56,339 nt of DNA from Okeania sp. KiyG1 (GTDB lineage: Bacteria; Cyanobacteriota; Cyanobacteriia; Cyanobacteriales; Microcoleaceae): positions 1 to 56,339 of the forward strand of contig NZ_BLZO01000018.1 of assembly GCF_014132355.1 (NCBI RefSeq). The letters are read 5' to 3'. A model generated the notes under the pieces. That model saw only the letters and a list, made by a program, of their open reading frames with translations, was not told the origin of the DNA and ran no database searches. Both the position numbers and the translations under genes were made by a program. Shown one piece after another: positions 1-9,800 of the stretch; within the stretch, counting starts at the first letter, position 1; every line of letters begins with the position of its first letter.

Positions 1-1227
1 TCCCACCTGAATCAAATGATGCTCCAATAAATCCTCCAACCAACACATCGCACGGTCATCAGGAGCTTCTACTTTCCCCCGCAAAAACTCCGTCAACACC
101 TCCTCAGCTTTTTGTCGAGAAATAGCAACCATAATCTCAGTTTTCGACTCCCCATTCGTCATCACCCACGCCAACTCCTGCAATAACCTATCCCACCAAC
201 GTCGAGAACTTTCATCAACGGGAACATCTTGCTTGAGGCGACTCCTATAACTCTCAGTAAAACTCCGAAACACCAATCCCAGATTGCTTGGTATTACTTT
301 ATTATAGCCAAACACCGAACACAACATCAACAAAAACATCGGAGTTTCTCCCAACTCCCGCAACCTCCCCTGCAACTGCTGCCATAATTTTTCTCCCTGC
401 TCAGGCAAATAAGCACTGATAAACTCCCGCATTTGAGATTCAGTCAGAGGTTGCATTTCCCACCTTTTCTCTATCCCCAAATCTCCCCCCAGACTCAAAT
501 CTCGCGTCGTAAACACCATGGCAGTTTGGGGGTAGTCTTGCCGAAACGTTCTCACCTGTTGTCGTGCCGCTTCCGATGCCATTTCGTTAAACCCATCGAA
601 CAGGAGCAAAAATTCACCTTGACGGAGCCAAGTTTCTAGAGTTGCTGTATCTATATTTATGGTGGGGTGGTGTTTGTGGATAAATGCTTGAATTCTGGAA
701 AGTATGGAAGATTGACTGTAGCGGAGTTCGATGAGGATGGGAATTTTTCGATCCCCCCCTGCCCCCCTTGGAAAGGTTTTATCCCCCCCAACCCCCCTTG
801 GAAAGGGGGGAGTTTTTCCTGTTTCCCCTTCCTCCTCCGTCTCCATTGGAAAAAAAGTATTTTCTCCTGTTTCCCCCCTTCTAAAGGGGGGACTAAGGGG
901 GGATCTTAATTTCTCCGCCTCTTCCAACAACAATCTAGCCAAAGCAGTAGATTTTCCTGACCCCGGCCGCCCCAGCAACAACACATGATTTGGAGCATAT
1001 TTGCGCAAACCCTCCAAAACGGTCAACCGTTCAATTTTCTCTTCTTGTCTTTCCCTCTGTTTTTCTTCCGCAACAGTTTGTACCATCAAACCCAAATCCA
1101 ACAGTGGGGAAATATGCTGCTGCTGCTGAAGAGACTTTTTTCCCCTCACATCCGTCAGAGTATAAACCTCCCACCATTTGGCATAGTCCCGACAAACCGA
1201 TTCTAGATAGGGCTTCCAATTAATCAT
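1..1227 (-). CDS. NACHT-type NTPase, 5' part (runs off the window)
   Basis: The reading frame stays open from an ATG at 1227 to the window edge (409 codons) and has no stop. Visible parts are an N-terminal segment with a charged helix, a Walker A motif GRPGSGKST at residues 86-94, a Walker B-like DGFNE at 211-215, and a following helical region (ETPMFLLMLCSVF) typical of NACHT proteins. The family couples NTP-dependent oligomerisation to a C-terminal sensor or effector; the sensor part lies outside the window. Between Walker A and the next strand (residues about 108-160) the protein carries an in-frame insertion encoded by G/C-rich repeats (PPFPRGVGGDK, TFPRGAGGD). Function beyond a STAND NTPase cannot be told. 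The domain assignment rests on motif order, not a database search. Confidence 0.85.
   Translation of the reverse strand, partial: MINWKPYLESVCRDYAKWWEVYTLTDVRGKKSLQQQQHISPLLDLGLMVQTVAEEKQRERQEEKIERLTVLEGLRKYAPNHVLLLGRPGSGKSTALARLLLEEAEKLRSPLSPPFRRGETGENTFFPMETEEEGETGKTPPFPRGVGGDKTFPRGAGGDRKIPILIELRYSQSSILSRIQAFIHKHHPTINIDTATLETWLRQGEFLLLFDGFNEMASEAARQQVRTFRQDYPQTAMVFTTRDLSLGGDLGIEKRWEMQPLTESQMREFISAYLPEQGEKLWQQLQGRLRELGETPMFLLMLCSVFGYNKVIPSNLGLVFRSFTESYRSRLKQDVPVDESSRRWWDRLLQELAWVMTNGESKTEIMVAISRQKAEEVLTEFLRGKVEAPDDRAMCWLEDLLEHHLIQVG
748..906. repeat. C/G-run repeat cluster inserted in frame in the NACHT gene
   Basis: Three related units built on CCCCCCTT-GGAAAGGGGGG or CCCCCCTT-CTAAAGGGGGG palindromes stand in a row. 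They are translated as part of the NACHT protein without a stop or frame change, adding about 53 residues just after the P-loop helix. A related palindrome (CCCCCCAAGTTTGGGGGG) lies in non-coding DNA near 14240-14270. Confidence 0.8.
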
Positions 1228-1603
1228 AAGTCAAAAGTCAAAAGTCAAAAGTCAAAAGTGAGAAATTTTAAATTAAAAGTTAGAATTTAGGAGATTCAGT
1301 AGTATTTTAAGTCAAAAGTCAACAGTTGCACCAGTTTCGCTAAGGCGATCGGTAGTAACGGTACGGAAAGAAAGGCAGGAGACAGGAGGGAAGAAAAGGC
1401 GCTTACGAGAAAAAGTTTTTGCATCACTAATTATCCGGACATAATATTAATCAGGGTTTTAATAATTCTCACAGCACCTCAAATGGTCTTAGTGCATAAG
1501 TTTTTGTACCAAAACTACCGAACGCCCAATTACTTCAATATTTAGTCTACTCCCCCACTCCCCCACTCCCCCACTCCCCCACTCCCCTACTTAGTATCAT
1601 TGC
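1228..1603. repeat. Gene-free spacer with simple repeats
   Basis: No gene is seen. The spacer starts with four copies of the decamer AAGTCAAAAG (about 1228-1258) directly upstream of the NACHT start codon. It ends with five copies of the heptamer ACTCCCC/CCCCACT (about 1550-1592), just downstream of glk. The middle is A/T-rich with no recognisable RNA. Confidence 0.7.
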
Positions 1604-2659
1604 CTATAAATTAGAAGCACGAATTGCTGCACCAATTAATCCCACTTGAGGGTTTAACACAATATGAACAGGTACTTTTTCTAACAATGCTCTCATTCGT
1701 CCCTTATGATGAAAAGCTTCCATGAAAGTACCTGACTTCATCAATGGCAGGATTTTAGCAGCGATACCACCTGCTATATATAAGCCACCATAAGGTAAAA
1801 GTTTCAATGCTAAATTACCTGCTTCTGCTCCATAACCTTCCACAAAAAGCTCTAAAACTTTCTCGCACAAGCGATCGCTCTTTTCCAACGCAGCTTTCCC
1901 AATAATTGCACCTGGATCTACTGTAATTTCATTTGAGCCAATTTCTGTTTCCCACTTTCTTAGTACTTCCGCTATTTCAGGAGATTCAGCAGCAGATTTG
2001 CGATCGCGTAAAAATTGATAAATTGCCACAATTCCCATGCCTGAAACTACTCTTTCTACAGACACTCGGTCTATATTATGCTTTGCTAATAAATATTTTA
2101 ATAGATCAAATTCCAACTCAGAGCGTGGTGCAAAATCTGCATGACCCCCCTCTGTGGGATAAACTCTAACCGTTCCCGCAGCTCTAACCAAAAAACATTC
2201 TCCTAACCCAGTACCTGCACCAATTACAGCTATTGGGGCATCACCTTGGGGTTCGCCAGTTTGTAAAGTCTCTAAATCATTGTCAGTTAAACCCAAAATT
2301 CCATAACCCACTGCTTCAAAATCGTTGATCAGGCTAACTTGAGATACCCCTAATTCATTTTCTAGCAGTTTAGCATCCAGCATCCAAGGCAGATTCGTCA
2401 ATTTAACAGTATTGTTGACAATAGGACCAGCGATCGCAAAACAAGCTTTTTCTGGTTGGAATTGCTGTCCCAATTGCTCATTTGCTTCTGCCAAAAATTT
2501 TTGTACTATAGGTACTAAATCTGGAAAATCGTGACTAGAGTAACGATTCTCATAAAGGCTCTGAAATTCCACGGTAGCCTTTGATTCTTCTCGTGTAGCC
2601 TCTACCAGTTGTAGTATTGTTTTAGTACCGCCAATGTCACCAGCTAGTAGCAATGTCAT
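1604..2659 (-). CDS. glk: Glucokinase
   Basis: ATP-dependent glucokinase (glucose to glucose-6-phosphate) in the cytoplasm, feeding glycolysis and the oxidative pentose phosphate pathway. The 351-residue product has the usual length of bacterial Glk. It opens with the phosphate-1 motif LLAGDIGGTKT (residues 4-14), followed by FAIAGPIV, NDFEAVGYG (catalytic Asp in ND), the phosphate-2/adenosine loop AVIGAGTGLGECF, and the zinc-free EGGHADFAPR segment. A strong Shine-Dalgarno AGGAGG lies 10-15 bases upstream of the ATG. The gene is intact and has no operon partner on either side. It is one of the few housekeeping genes in the window and helps place it in a cyanobacterium. Confidence 0.95.
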   Translation of the reverse strand: MTLLLAGDIGGTKTILQLVEATREESKATVEFQSLYENRYSSHDFPDLVPIVQKFLAEANEQLGQQFQPEKACFAIAGPIVNNTVKLTNLPWMLDAKLLENELGVSQVSLINDFEAVGYGILGLTDNDLETLQTGEPQGDAPIAVIGAGTGLGECFLVRAAGTVRVYPTEGGHADFAPRSELEFDLLKYLLAKHNIDRVSVERVVSGMGIVAIYQFLRDRKSAAESPEIAEVLRKWETEIGSNEITVDPGAIIGKAALEKSDRLCEKVLELFVEGYGAEAGNLALKLLPYGGLYIAGGIAAKILPLMKSGTFMEAFHHKGRMRALLEKVPVHIVLNPQVGLIGAAIRASNL

Positions 2660-2837
2660 AGATTATATCCTCCTGAACAACTATTTAGTTTTTATTATCA
2701 TATCCTGTTTGGTAACTTTGGTAGTGAGGATGACAAAGGTTTTTTATTATACTCATTGACTAATTTTTGGTATAATTAAGTAATGCTTTTTCAATTGTAT
2801 AAAAATATTCTGGGAAAAAGCAACAAAGGTTCAACAA

Positions 2838-2905
2838 TTATTAATTATTAATTATTAATTATTAATTATTAATTACCTCTCCTTGAAAATAAGAGGATTG
2901 ACTTA
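2838..2905. repeat. ATTATTAATT tandem repeat with adjoining AGAGG palindrome
   Basis: Several copies of the decamer ATTAATTATT run into CTCTCCTTG-AAAATAAGAG, a short palindrome. The same combination occurs near 24600-24650 and inside the IS630 transposase relic at about 6083-6145, so this is a dispersed repeat unit. Confidence 0.6.
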
Positions 2906-2928
2906 AAGGAAACTTTTTTTCTCTCTTG

Positions 2929-3112
2929 GTCGATTGGATATGGCGAGGAGACCCGCTCTTATCAGAGCCACTCCGCTTTTTCGATCGGAATGCGCTCGCA
3001 TTCATGTCGGCGACAGCCGTTAACGTAGTTATGCGCTAGCAAAACGCCATCCCATCCTAACGGACTGCTCCGCAAACGACCGCTTGTTTCTCCTTTAAAG
3101 GAGAGGGTTTAA
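2929..3112. repeat. Dispersed element beginning CTTGGTCGATTGGATATGGCG
   Basis: One end carries TTGGTCGATTGGATATGGCG and the other TTTCTCCTTTAAAGGAGAGG. Related copies lie at about 10388-10450, 23718-23798 (reverse) and 24486-24590 (reverse), with variable GC-rich interiors rich in small palindromes. This looks like a non-coding interspersed repeat of this genome; I cannot name it. Confidence 0.6.
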
Positions 3113-3203
3113 ACCTTAGTTATTCGGTAAGATTTCAAAACTGTTTATCCATTTGGGATTTGTTGATTTTTTTTTACTTATGCAAAAAGTCTATTTTTAA
3201 ATC

Positions 3204-3272
3204 ATACTTCTTCCTTCTTACTTCTTCCTTCTTACTTCTTCCTTCTTACTTCTTCCTTCTTACTTCTTCCTT
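3204..3272. repeat. CTTCTTACTTC tandem repeat upstream of the kinase gene
   Basis: About five copies of an 11-13-base unit (TTCTTCCTTCTTAC) end only 26 bases before the kinase start codon. Similar polypurine/polypyrimidine repeats recur at gene borders through the window. Confidence 0.7.
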
Positions 3273-3298
3273 AAACTAAATTATTACCAGTACAAAAT

Positions 3299-5125
3299 AT
3301 GAGTTATTGCTACAATCCTACTTGCCAAAAACCTCAAAACCCAGATAAAAATAGATTTTGCCAAAGTTGCGGTGCAAAACTCATCCTGAGAGAACATTAC
3401 CGCCTCCTCAAACCAATCGGAATAGGTACATTTAGCAGAACATTCTTAGCAATCGATGAAGATATTCCTTCCAAACCAATATGTGTAATTAAACAATTTT
3501 TACCTGTAGGTATTCCCGGCAAAAATGCAGCACAAAATATTAGTGAAATAGAAAAAGCATCAGCCTATTTTAACCGAGAAGCATTACAACTAGACAAACT
3601 GGGAAAACATCCACAAATTCCTAGTTTATTAGCCTATTTTGTTGTATCATCTTATAGGTATTTAGTACAAGAATATATAGAAGGCAAAAATTTAGCTCAA
3701 GAATTAAAAGAACAGGGGACATTTAATGAACAAAAAATCAGAAAATTTCTGAGAGAAATACTGCCAGTTTTGCAGTTTATCCACAAAAATCAAGTAATTC
3801 ATCGGGATATTAAACCAGAAAATATTATTCGTCGTGGTACTAATGAGAGTGAATATGACTGGGGAATAAATTTATATTTAGTAGGTTTCGGCGCTGCAAA
3901 AGCTATTTCTACTAATCCCGCAGTCAAAAGTGGTACGGTTATCGGTTCTCCAGAATATACTGCACCGGAACAGTTAATTGGTCAAGCAGTATTTGCTAGC
4001 GATATCTATAGTTTAGGTATTGTCTGCATTCAGTTAATGACTCTACTCGACCCCTTCGACCTGCGTCATGGTGAAGAATGGTTATGGCAGCAACATTTAC
4101 CTAGACCTGTAAGCACATCTTTGAATAATATTATCGAACGGATGTTACAACCATCGCTGCAACAACGCTATAGTTCAGCAGAAGAAGTACTGAAAGATTT
4201 AATGCAGACAACAAAGAGTTCTTGGGAAGGGTCTGAAAGTATAGAAAGTCACGGCGATAAAGTCAGAACAGTAGCATTTAGTATTGACGGTCAGACTGTG
4301 GTGAGTGGGGGTGAGGATAATAGCATTAAAGTCTGGACTCTGAAGACTGGTAGCGAACCCCGTACTTTGGGAGGGTGGATGTTTAGTCATTCGGGATGGG
4401 TGCAGGAGATCGCTTTTAGTTCAGATGGTCAGACTTTGGTGAGTGGTAGTAATGACGGTACTGTAAAAGTTTGGAATTTGGGGACTGGTAAGTTAGTGCG
4501 AACTCTAGGTGGTTGGTTGGGTCAAGACTGGGGTCCCGTGCAGGCGATCGCTATTAGTCAAGATGGTCAGATATTGGCAAGCGGTCATGGTGACAAGACG
4601 GTGAAGGTTTGGTATCTCAATAGTGGGAAAATGCGAGGATATTTGAAAGGTCATACTGCATGGGTGGAGTCGGTTGCTATTAGTCCTGATGGCAAGGTCT
4701 TAGCGAGTGGGAGTGGGGATAAGACGATTAAGTTGTGGGATGTGGGGACAGGGAGGTTGTTGTTGACTTTGACTGGTCATAGTGATGTGGTGCGGGGTGT
4801 GGCGATCGCTCCTGATGGTCAGATATTGGCGAGTGGGAGTAGTGACAATACTATTAGGTTGTGGCAGTTAGCGACTGGAGATTTATTGGGAACATTGCAA
4901 CATCCTGATGGAGTGAATGCTGTTGCTATTAGTCCCGATGGTTTGATTTTAGCAAGTGGATGTCGAGATGGGAATATGTATTTATGGAACCCTTATACGA
5001 TGGAGGAGTTAGGAGTATTGAGTCAGGAAGCAGCAGTGAATGCAGTAACGTTTAGCGTAGATGGTCAGATGTTGGCAGCAGGTTGTGGTGATGGGAGTGT
5101 TGGTATTTGGCGGAGGTTGAGTTAG
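3299..5125 (+). CDS. Zinc-ribbon Ser/Thr kinase-WD40 protein with altered DFG
   Basis: This 608-residue cytoplasmic protein combines three parts. An N-terminal zinc ribbon has Cys4, Cys9, Cys21 and Cys24. A Hanks-type kinase domain covers about residues 34-300: G-loop IGIGTFSRTFLA, Lys in VIKQF, HRDIKPEN at 168-175 and APEQ at 222-225. A C-terminal WD40 propeller of about six or seven repeats covers roughly 315-608 (SGSGDKTIKLWD and similar). Such kinases are common in filamentous cyanobacteria and are thought to act in signalling. The oddity is the metal-binding DFG motif, which reads GFG at 196-198 (LVGFGAAK instead of LIDFGAVK) because codon 196 is GGT, one base from GAT. The catalytic Asp of HRD is kept. 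It may be a weak kinase or a pseudokinase scaffold. The gene stands alone, next to a relic of a second kinase-WD40 gene. Confidence 0.92.
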   Translation: MSYCYNPTCQKPQNPDKNRFCQSCGAKLILREHYRLLKPIGIGTFSRTFLAIDEDIPSKPICVIKQFLPVGIPGKNAAQNISEIEKASAYFNREALQLDKLGKHPQIPSLLAYFVVSSYRYLVQEYIEGKNLAQELKEQGTFNEQKIRKFLREILPVLQFIHKNQVIHRDIKPENIIRRGTNESEYDWGINLYLVGFGAAKAISTNPAVKSGTVIGSPEYTAPEQLIGQAVFASDIYSLGIVCIQLMTLLDPFDLRHGEEWLWQQHLPRPVSTSLNNIIERMLQPSLQQRYSSAEEVLKDLMQTTKSSWEGSESIESHGDKVRTVAFSIDGQTVVSGGEDNSIKVWTLKTGSEPRTLGGWMFSHSGWVQEIAFSSDGQTLVSGSNDGTVKVWNLGTGKLVRTLGGWLGQDWGPVQAIAISQDGQILASGHGDKTVKVWYLNSGKMRGYLKGHTAWVESVAISPDGKVLASGSGDKTIKLWDVGTGRLLLTLTGHSDVVRGVAIAPDGQILASGSSDNTIRLWQLATGDLLGTLQHPDGVNAVAISPDGLILASGCRDGNMYLWNPYTMEELGVLSQEAAVNAVTFSVDGQMLAAGCGDGSVGIWRRLS

Positions 5126-5126
5126 A

Positions 5127-5260
5127 GTAGAGGAGTAGGAGAGTGGGGGAGTAGGGGAGTGTGGGAGTGGGGGAGTTAGGGAATAGGAGAGTAGGGGAGT
5201 GGGGGAGTTAGGGAGTGGGGGAGTTAGGGAGTAGGAGAGTAGGGGAGTGGGGGAGTGAAG
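5127..5260. repeat. GGGGGAGTAGGGGAGT simple repeat downstream of the kinase
   Basis: A run of 7-9-base units (GTAGGGGA, GTGGGGGA, GTTAGGGA) begins directly at the stop codon region of the kinase gene. It is an example of the G-rich repeats that cap several genes in this window. Confidence 0.75.
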
Positions 5261-5345
5261 TAATTATAGAATTATCAAATATTTTCTTGCATCCTGTTTA
5301 AGTCGGAAATACTGATAACTGATAACTGATAACTGAAATTACCTA

Positions 5346-5637
5346 CTACCGCGCCGACCAAATTTTAATAGTTTTGTCATCGCTACCACTAACAATAGTT
5401 TGTCCGTCGGAACTTATGGCAATAGAAGTTACGACCCATGTATGACCAGTGAGAGTATTTTTGAGACTACCCGTTGCTAAATCCCAAATTTTGATAGTTT
5501 TGTCCTCGCTACCACTAACAATAGTTGTATGACCCCCAGTTGTAATTGCTAACCCCTTAATTTCTTTGACAGGACCAAAATCGATTAATACAATTTTTCC
5601 ATCAGATTTTCTCCGCATAATATTTTGCAGTTTTAAT
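5346..5637 (-). pseudogene. Remnant of a second kinase-WD40 gene
   Basis: Only about 97 codons of a kinase-WD40 gene remain. They begin inside the catalytic loop (QNIMRRKSDGKIVLIDFG, with the normal DFG) and jump after VKEIKG straight into two WD40 blades (SGSEDKTIKIWD and SGSDDKTIKIWSAR). The rest of the kinase and most of the propeller are missing. The 5' edge coincides with the end of the IS630 element, which sits in the codons of the HRDIKP motif. No matching upstream half is visible on the other side of the element, so insertion was accompanied by deletion. An ATG inside the element makes a 112-codon frame, but it is unlikely to be functional. Confidence 0.8.
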
Positions 5638-5638
5638 A

Positions 5639-6573
5639 CCAAGCGTGAAAAAAGAATGTTACAAATGATTAGGAGCGATCGCATAAATTAAAAATCGATG
5701 TCTGGAATACTAAAAATTAATATTACAGAGTCAGAAGAAGTCCTAAAAAAGTTGTTTTTGGACCAAAAAACGGCTAAACACAGAGAAAGAGTACAAGTTT
5801 TATATTTGCTTGTTACTAATCAGGCTGAAACTGTTGGCCATTTAGCTGCTTTGACTGGTCACCCCGTGAGGTGACAATTTCTAGGTGGTTAAGTCAATAT
5901 CGTCAAGGTGGACTAGAAAATTTATTAACAATTAGCACAAGTCCAGGTCGTCAATCATTAATTCCAGAAACAGTTAAAGATAAATTAAAAGGAGAATTAG
6001 AAGACCCAGAAGGTTTTGATAGTTATACTGAAATTCATGGCTTGGCTCCATAGTGTTTATGATATTCAAGCAAGTTATTCAATCCTCTTCCTTTTAGGGA
6101 GAGGTAATTATCAATTATCCATTATCAATTATCAATTATTGAATCACCTTAATAGTATTTGCAAATGAATTGTTTTTAGAATTATTTGCAGAGCAATTCA
6201 AAGATGAAATTCACATAATTCAGCTAGACAATGGTGGTTTACACAAAGCTTTAAACTTAAATCTTCCTGAGAATATTATTTTATTGTTTCAACCACCATA
6301 TAGTCCACAAATTAATCCCATAGAAAGATTATGGCAATACATGAAAGAAGATTTTAAGTGGATTAATTTCGACAGTATAGAAGAGTTACAAAATGCTCTG
6401 ACTAAGAGTTTAAATAAATTAACCCAAAAAGTAATATCTCAAATAACTGGCTGGGAATTTATTATCAATGCTTGATCAATGGCCAATATTTAGCACTGCG
6501 ATCGCATTTAAGTATCCAATATTTTCAAAGTGATTGCACTAAAGTATTTGTAACATTCTTTTTTCACGCTTGG
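5639..6573 (+). mobile_element. IS630-family insertion sequence, decayed
   Basis: Perfect 28-base inverted ends (CCAAGCGTGAAAAAAGAATG and on to 5666; complement at 6546-6573) enclose a broken transposase gene. Both ends are flanked by TA, the target duplicated by IS630/Tc1 elements. The element is about 935 bp long and shorter than an intact one because its transposase has lost part of its centre. The same end sequence, slightly changed, borders MITE-like elements at 6601-6803, 14798-14991 and 27447-27643. Confidence 0.88.
5698..6475 (+). pseudogene. IS630 transposase with frameshifts and internal deletion
   Basis: The N-terminal helix-turn-helix part (ATG at 5698, MSGILKINITESEEVLKKLF) runs to LTG near 5862. 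It shifts frame around CACCCCGTGAGGTGA and continues as TISRWLSQYRQGGLENLL. A second shift near 6045 leads to WLHSVYDIQASYS. There a short AGAGG/ATTATC repeat (about 6083-6145) replaces the centre of the gene. The C-terminal DDE part resumes at about 6170 with QLDNGGLHKA and PPYSPQINPIERLW, which hold the second Asp and the Glu. The first catalytic Asp is lost, so this copy cannot encode an active transposase. Confidence 0.9.
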
Positions 6574-6600
6574 TATAAGCACTGTAAGCCTTTGCCAGTA

Positions 6601-6803
6601 ATACCAAGGGTGATAAATGTTTGTTACAAATGGTAGGGACGTTGCATAAGGGCGTCCCTACGAAAGAAGGAAGAAGTGATAAATATTTAAAAAAATGGAA
6701 AAACGATATAAATAACTATCTAAAATGAACTAGACTAGCTATTTTTAAGCATATCCGATCGAGGTCTACCTTTTTGTAGCATTCTTTTTTTAAATTGGTA
6801 TAA
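6601..6803. mobile_element. MITE with IS630-like ends
   Basis: A non-coding element of about 200 bp is bounded by ATACCAAGGGTGATAAATG and, in inverse, ATACCAATTTAAAAAAAGAA. The outer parts resemble the inverted repeats of the neighbouring IS630 element. The left arm also contains a small GTAGGGACG...CGTCCCTAC hairpin (about 6632-6662). A homologous copy in opposite orientation is at 14798-14991, and a third is at 27447-27643. Confidence 0.75.
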
Positions 6804-6880
6804 TATCTTCAGTCTTCAAAATAAATCGTTTTTTGGAAGAACTTTGTACTCTCCAGTTATTAATTATTAATTAATAATTA

Positions 6881-9800
6881 TTAATTATTAATTACTAAAA
6901 CTCCTTCCATTTTACTCAACCAATCTATTAAACTTTCTAACTGTTTATCAGCACTTAAAACACCTAAACCACGAACTGTTACTTTACCCTTACTAAACAC
7001 AAAACGAGACTTTAAATGACCTGGTAATTTCTCCTTTAATAAATTCCATGCAGGTTCCTCCATTGGTGTTTCTAAAACAACGTGTTGTTTGCCTTCTACT
7101 TTAATTCGAGAAAAGCCTATTTTTTTGGCAATTTGTTTTAATTCCATCATCCTTAATAACTGTAAACCAGCTTTTGGGATACTACCGTAGCGATCGCTCC
7201 AATCAATTTCTATTTGACTCAACTCTTCCCGACTATTAGCAGCAGCAACTAACCGATATGCACTCATTTTTTGATCTAAATCTAGAATATAGTCTGCGGG
7301 AATAAATGCAGTCAAACTCAAATCAATTTGCGTATCATCCACCTGCGGAATTTCTTGACCTTTAACCTCACTAATTGCCTCTTGCAGCATTTCTGTATAC
7401 AGATCGAACCCAATAGTATTAACCTGACCAGACTGCTCTGCACCCAAAATATCCCCCGCTCCCCGAATCTCCAAATCTCGCATTGCTAACTGATATCCAG
7501 AACCCAACTGGGTAAACTCCTGAATTGCGCGCAACCGTTTTTGAGCATCATCTGTCAGCGCTATCCCACCGGAAGCAGTAGTCGGATAAAACAACCACGC
7601 ATGAGCTTGCACCCCCGCACGACCAACCCTTCCCCGCAACTGATACAACTGAGACAAGCCAAACTTTTGAGCATCCTCTATTAATATCGTGTTAACGCGA
7701 GGAATATCCAAACCAGACTCAATAATTGTGGTACAAACCAAAATATCAGCTTCACCAGCACTAAACGTGAGCATTATTGACTCCAATTCGTTAGCATCCA
7801 TTTGACCGTGACCAATATTTATTCTAGCTCCGGGAATCATTTCTCGTAACTTTCCCGCTAATTCCTCAATACCCTCAATGCGCGGCACAACATAAAATAC
7901 CTGTCCTCCTCTATTCAACTCTTGGCGAATTGCAGTGCGAGCAGTTTCCAGATCGTAAGGTGCAAGATGAGTTTTTATCGGACGACGCAATGGGGGTGGA
8001 GTCGCAATTAAACTCATTTCGCGAATTCCTGAAAGCGCCATATATAAAGTCCGAGGAATTGGCGTTGCAGTCAATGTCAGCACATCTACCTGAGCTTTGA
8101 GCGCCTTAATTTTTTCCTTCTGGTTAACGCCAAACCGTTGTTCCTCATCCACCACCAACAACCCTAACTCCCGAAAGTTAATTGTTTTGCTTAAAATAGA
8201 ATGGGTGCCAACAATAATATCCAACTCCCCAGTCGCCAACCTCCGCTGAATTTCTTTCTTTTCATTAGTAGTACGGAAGCGGTTGAGTAAACCTATTTCT
8301 ATAGGATAAGGTGCAAAACGTTCCTTGAGAGTATGATAATGTTGTTGAGTTAAAACTGTAGTCGGGGCGAGAAATGCTACTTGTTTGTTAGCAGTGACTG
8401 CTTTGAAAATTGCTCGAATAGCAACTTCTGTTTTACCAAAACCCACATCACCACAAACAAGACGATCCATTGCTCGCTCACTTTCCATATCCCGTTTCAC
8501 ATCTTGAGTTGCTTTCAACTGGTCGGGAGTAGGTTGATAGGGGAACGAATCTTCCATTTCTTCTTGCCATGGGGAGTCAGCAGGAAAACTATAACCTGTT
8601 TGTTTGGCGCGTTGAGCATAAAGTTTCAGCAGGTCAACGGCTAATTTTTTGATTGACTTACGGACTTTATTTTTGGTGCTTTCCCAAGTTTTACCCGTCA
8701 GTTTATTGAGCTGCGGTTTTTTCTTATCCGTACTTCTCAACCGCGACAGGGAACTAAGTTGGTCGGCGGCAACTCTGAGTAAACCGTCCGCATATTGAAT
8801 TACTAGATAGTCGCGGGTTTCATTATTCAGAGTCAGACTTTCTAATTTGACAAACTTGCCGATACCATGTTGACGGTGAACCACATAATCTCCGGGACGC
8901 AGTTTGTTGGGGTCTACTTGTTTGGAAGCTGCTTGACGACGTTTGCGAATATAGGTGGGAGTAGCGAGGGTGTGTTGTCCATAAAATTCTCGGTCGGTGA
9001 TGACAACTAACCGGAATGTGGGCAAAATAAATCCTTCTAATTCTGCTAAACCACTATATTTGAGAGCAACAGGGGTATGTTGGGTTTGCAGTCTGTCAAT
9101 GGCAGGGTAGTCGCGGGGGGTTGGGGATGAACTGAGCGGGACAGTCGTGTTCCTGGAGTAGGGATACGGAGCGCGATGGTTGAGCGGAAATGAGGAATAC
9201 GGAAAATTTCCGTTCCCTTTCCTGGCGCAGGTTTTCTGCCAGTTTTGCGTATTGGTGCGGCATTACTGGTAAGGGACGACTGGCGAGGTTGAGGGTGTAT
9301 TCCACTGAGCTGGTAATACTGCTATTGCTTTCTTTGACGAGTTCGGATAAATATAGTCTGGGAAATAATTCTACTTCTGCGAGGGAGTCGGCAAAAGTAC
9401 GATGAATTTTTGGTAATGGTTGGGATGTTTGGTCAGCGTTGAGTTGTTGCCAGTTTTCTTCTACCAGTTCAAACCAGCGATCGCCATGAGCAGCACATTG
9501 GTCAGCTTCGTCTATGGCGACTAGGGTATTTTCTGGCAAATAATCTAAAAGGGAGACAAATTTTGAGTCGGTTATTGACTCTAAGTTTCCCCACCCCCAC
9601 TGACTAAAGTTTGTGGGAGTCACTACTATTTTGGCAATTTTGTCAAGGGAGCGTTGAGTCGAGGGGTCAAATTCCCGAATTTTTTTCGAGTTCGTCACCA
9701 AACCATTCTAGGCGTACTGGTAATTCTGAGGCGACAGGAAATATATCTATAATATCCCCTCGGCGACTCCACTGACCCTCGGTTTCTACTAGGGGTACTC

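Noticed and set aside
667-988. Proline-rich plus-strand frames
   Set aside because: They are antisense readings of the repeat inside the NACHT gene.
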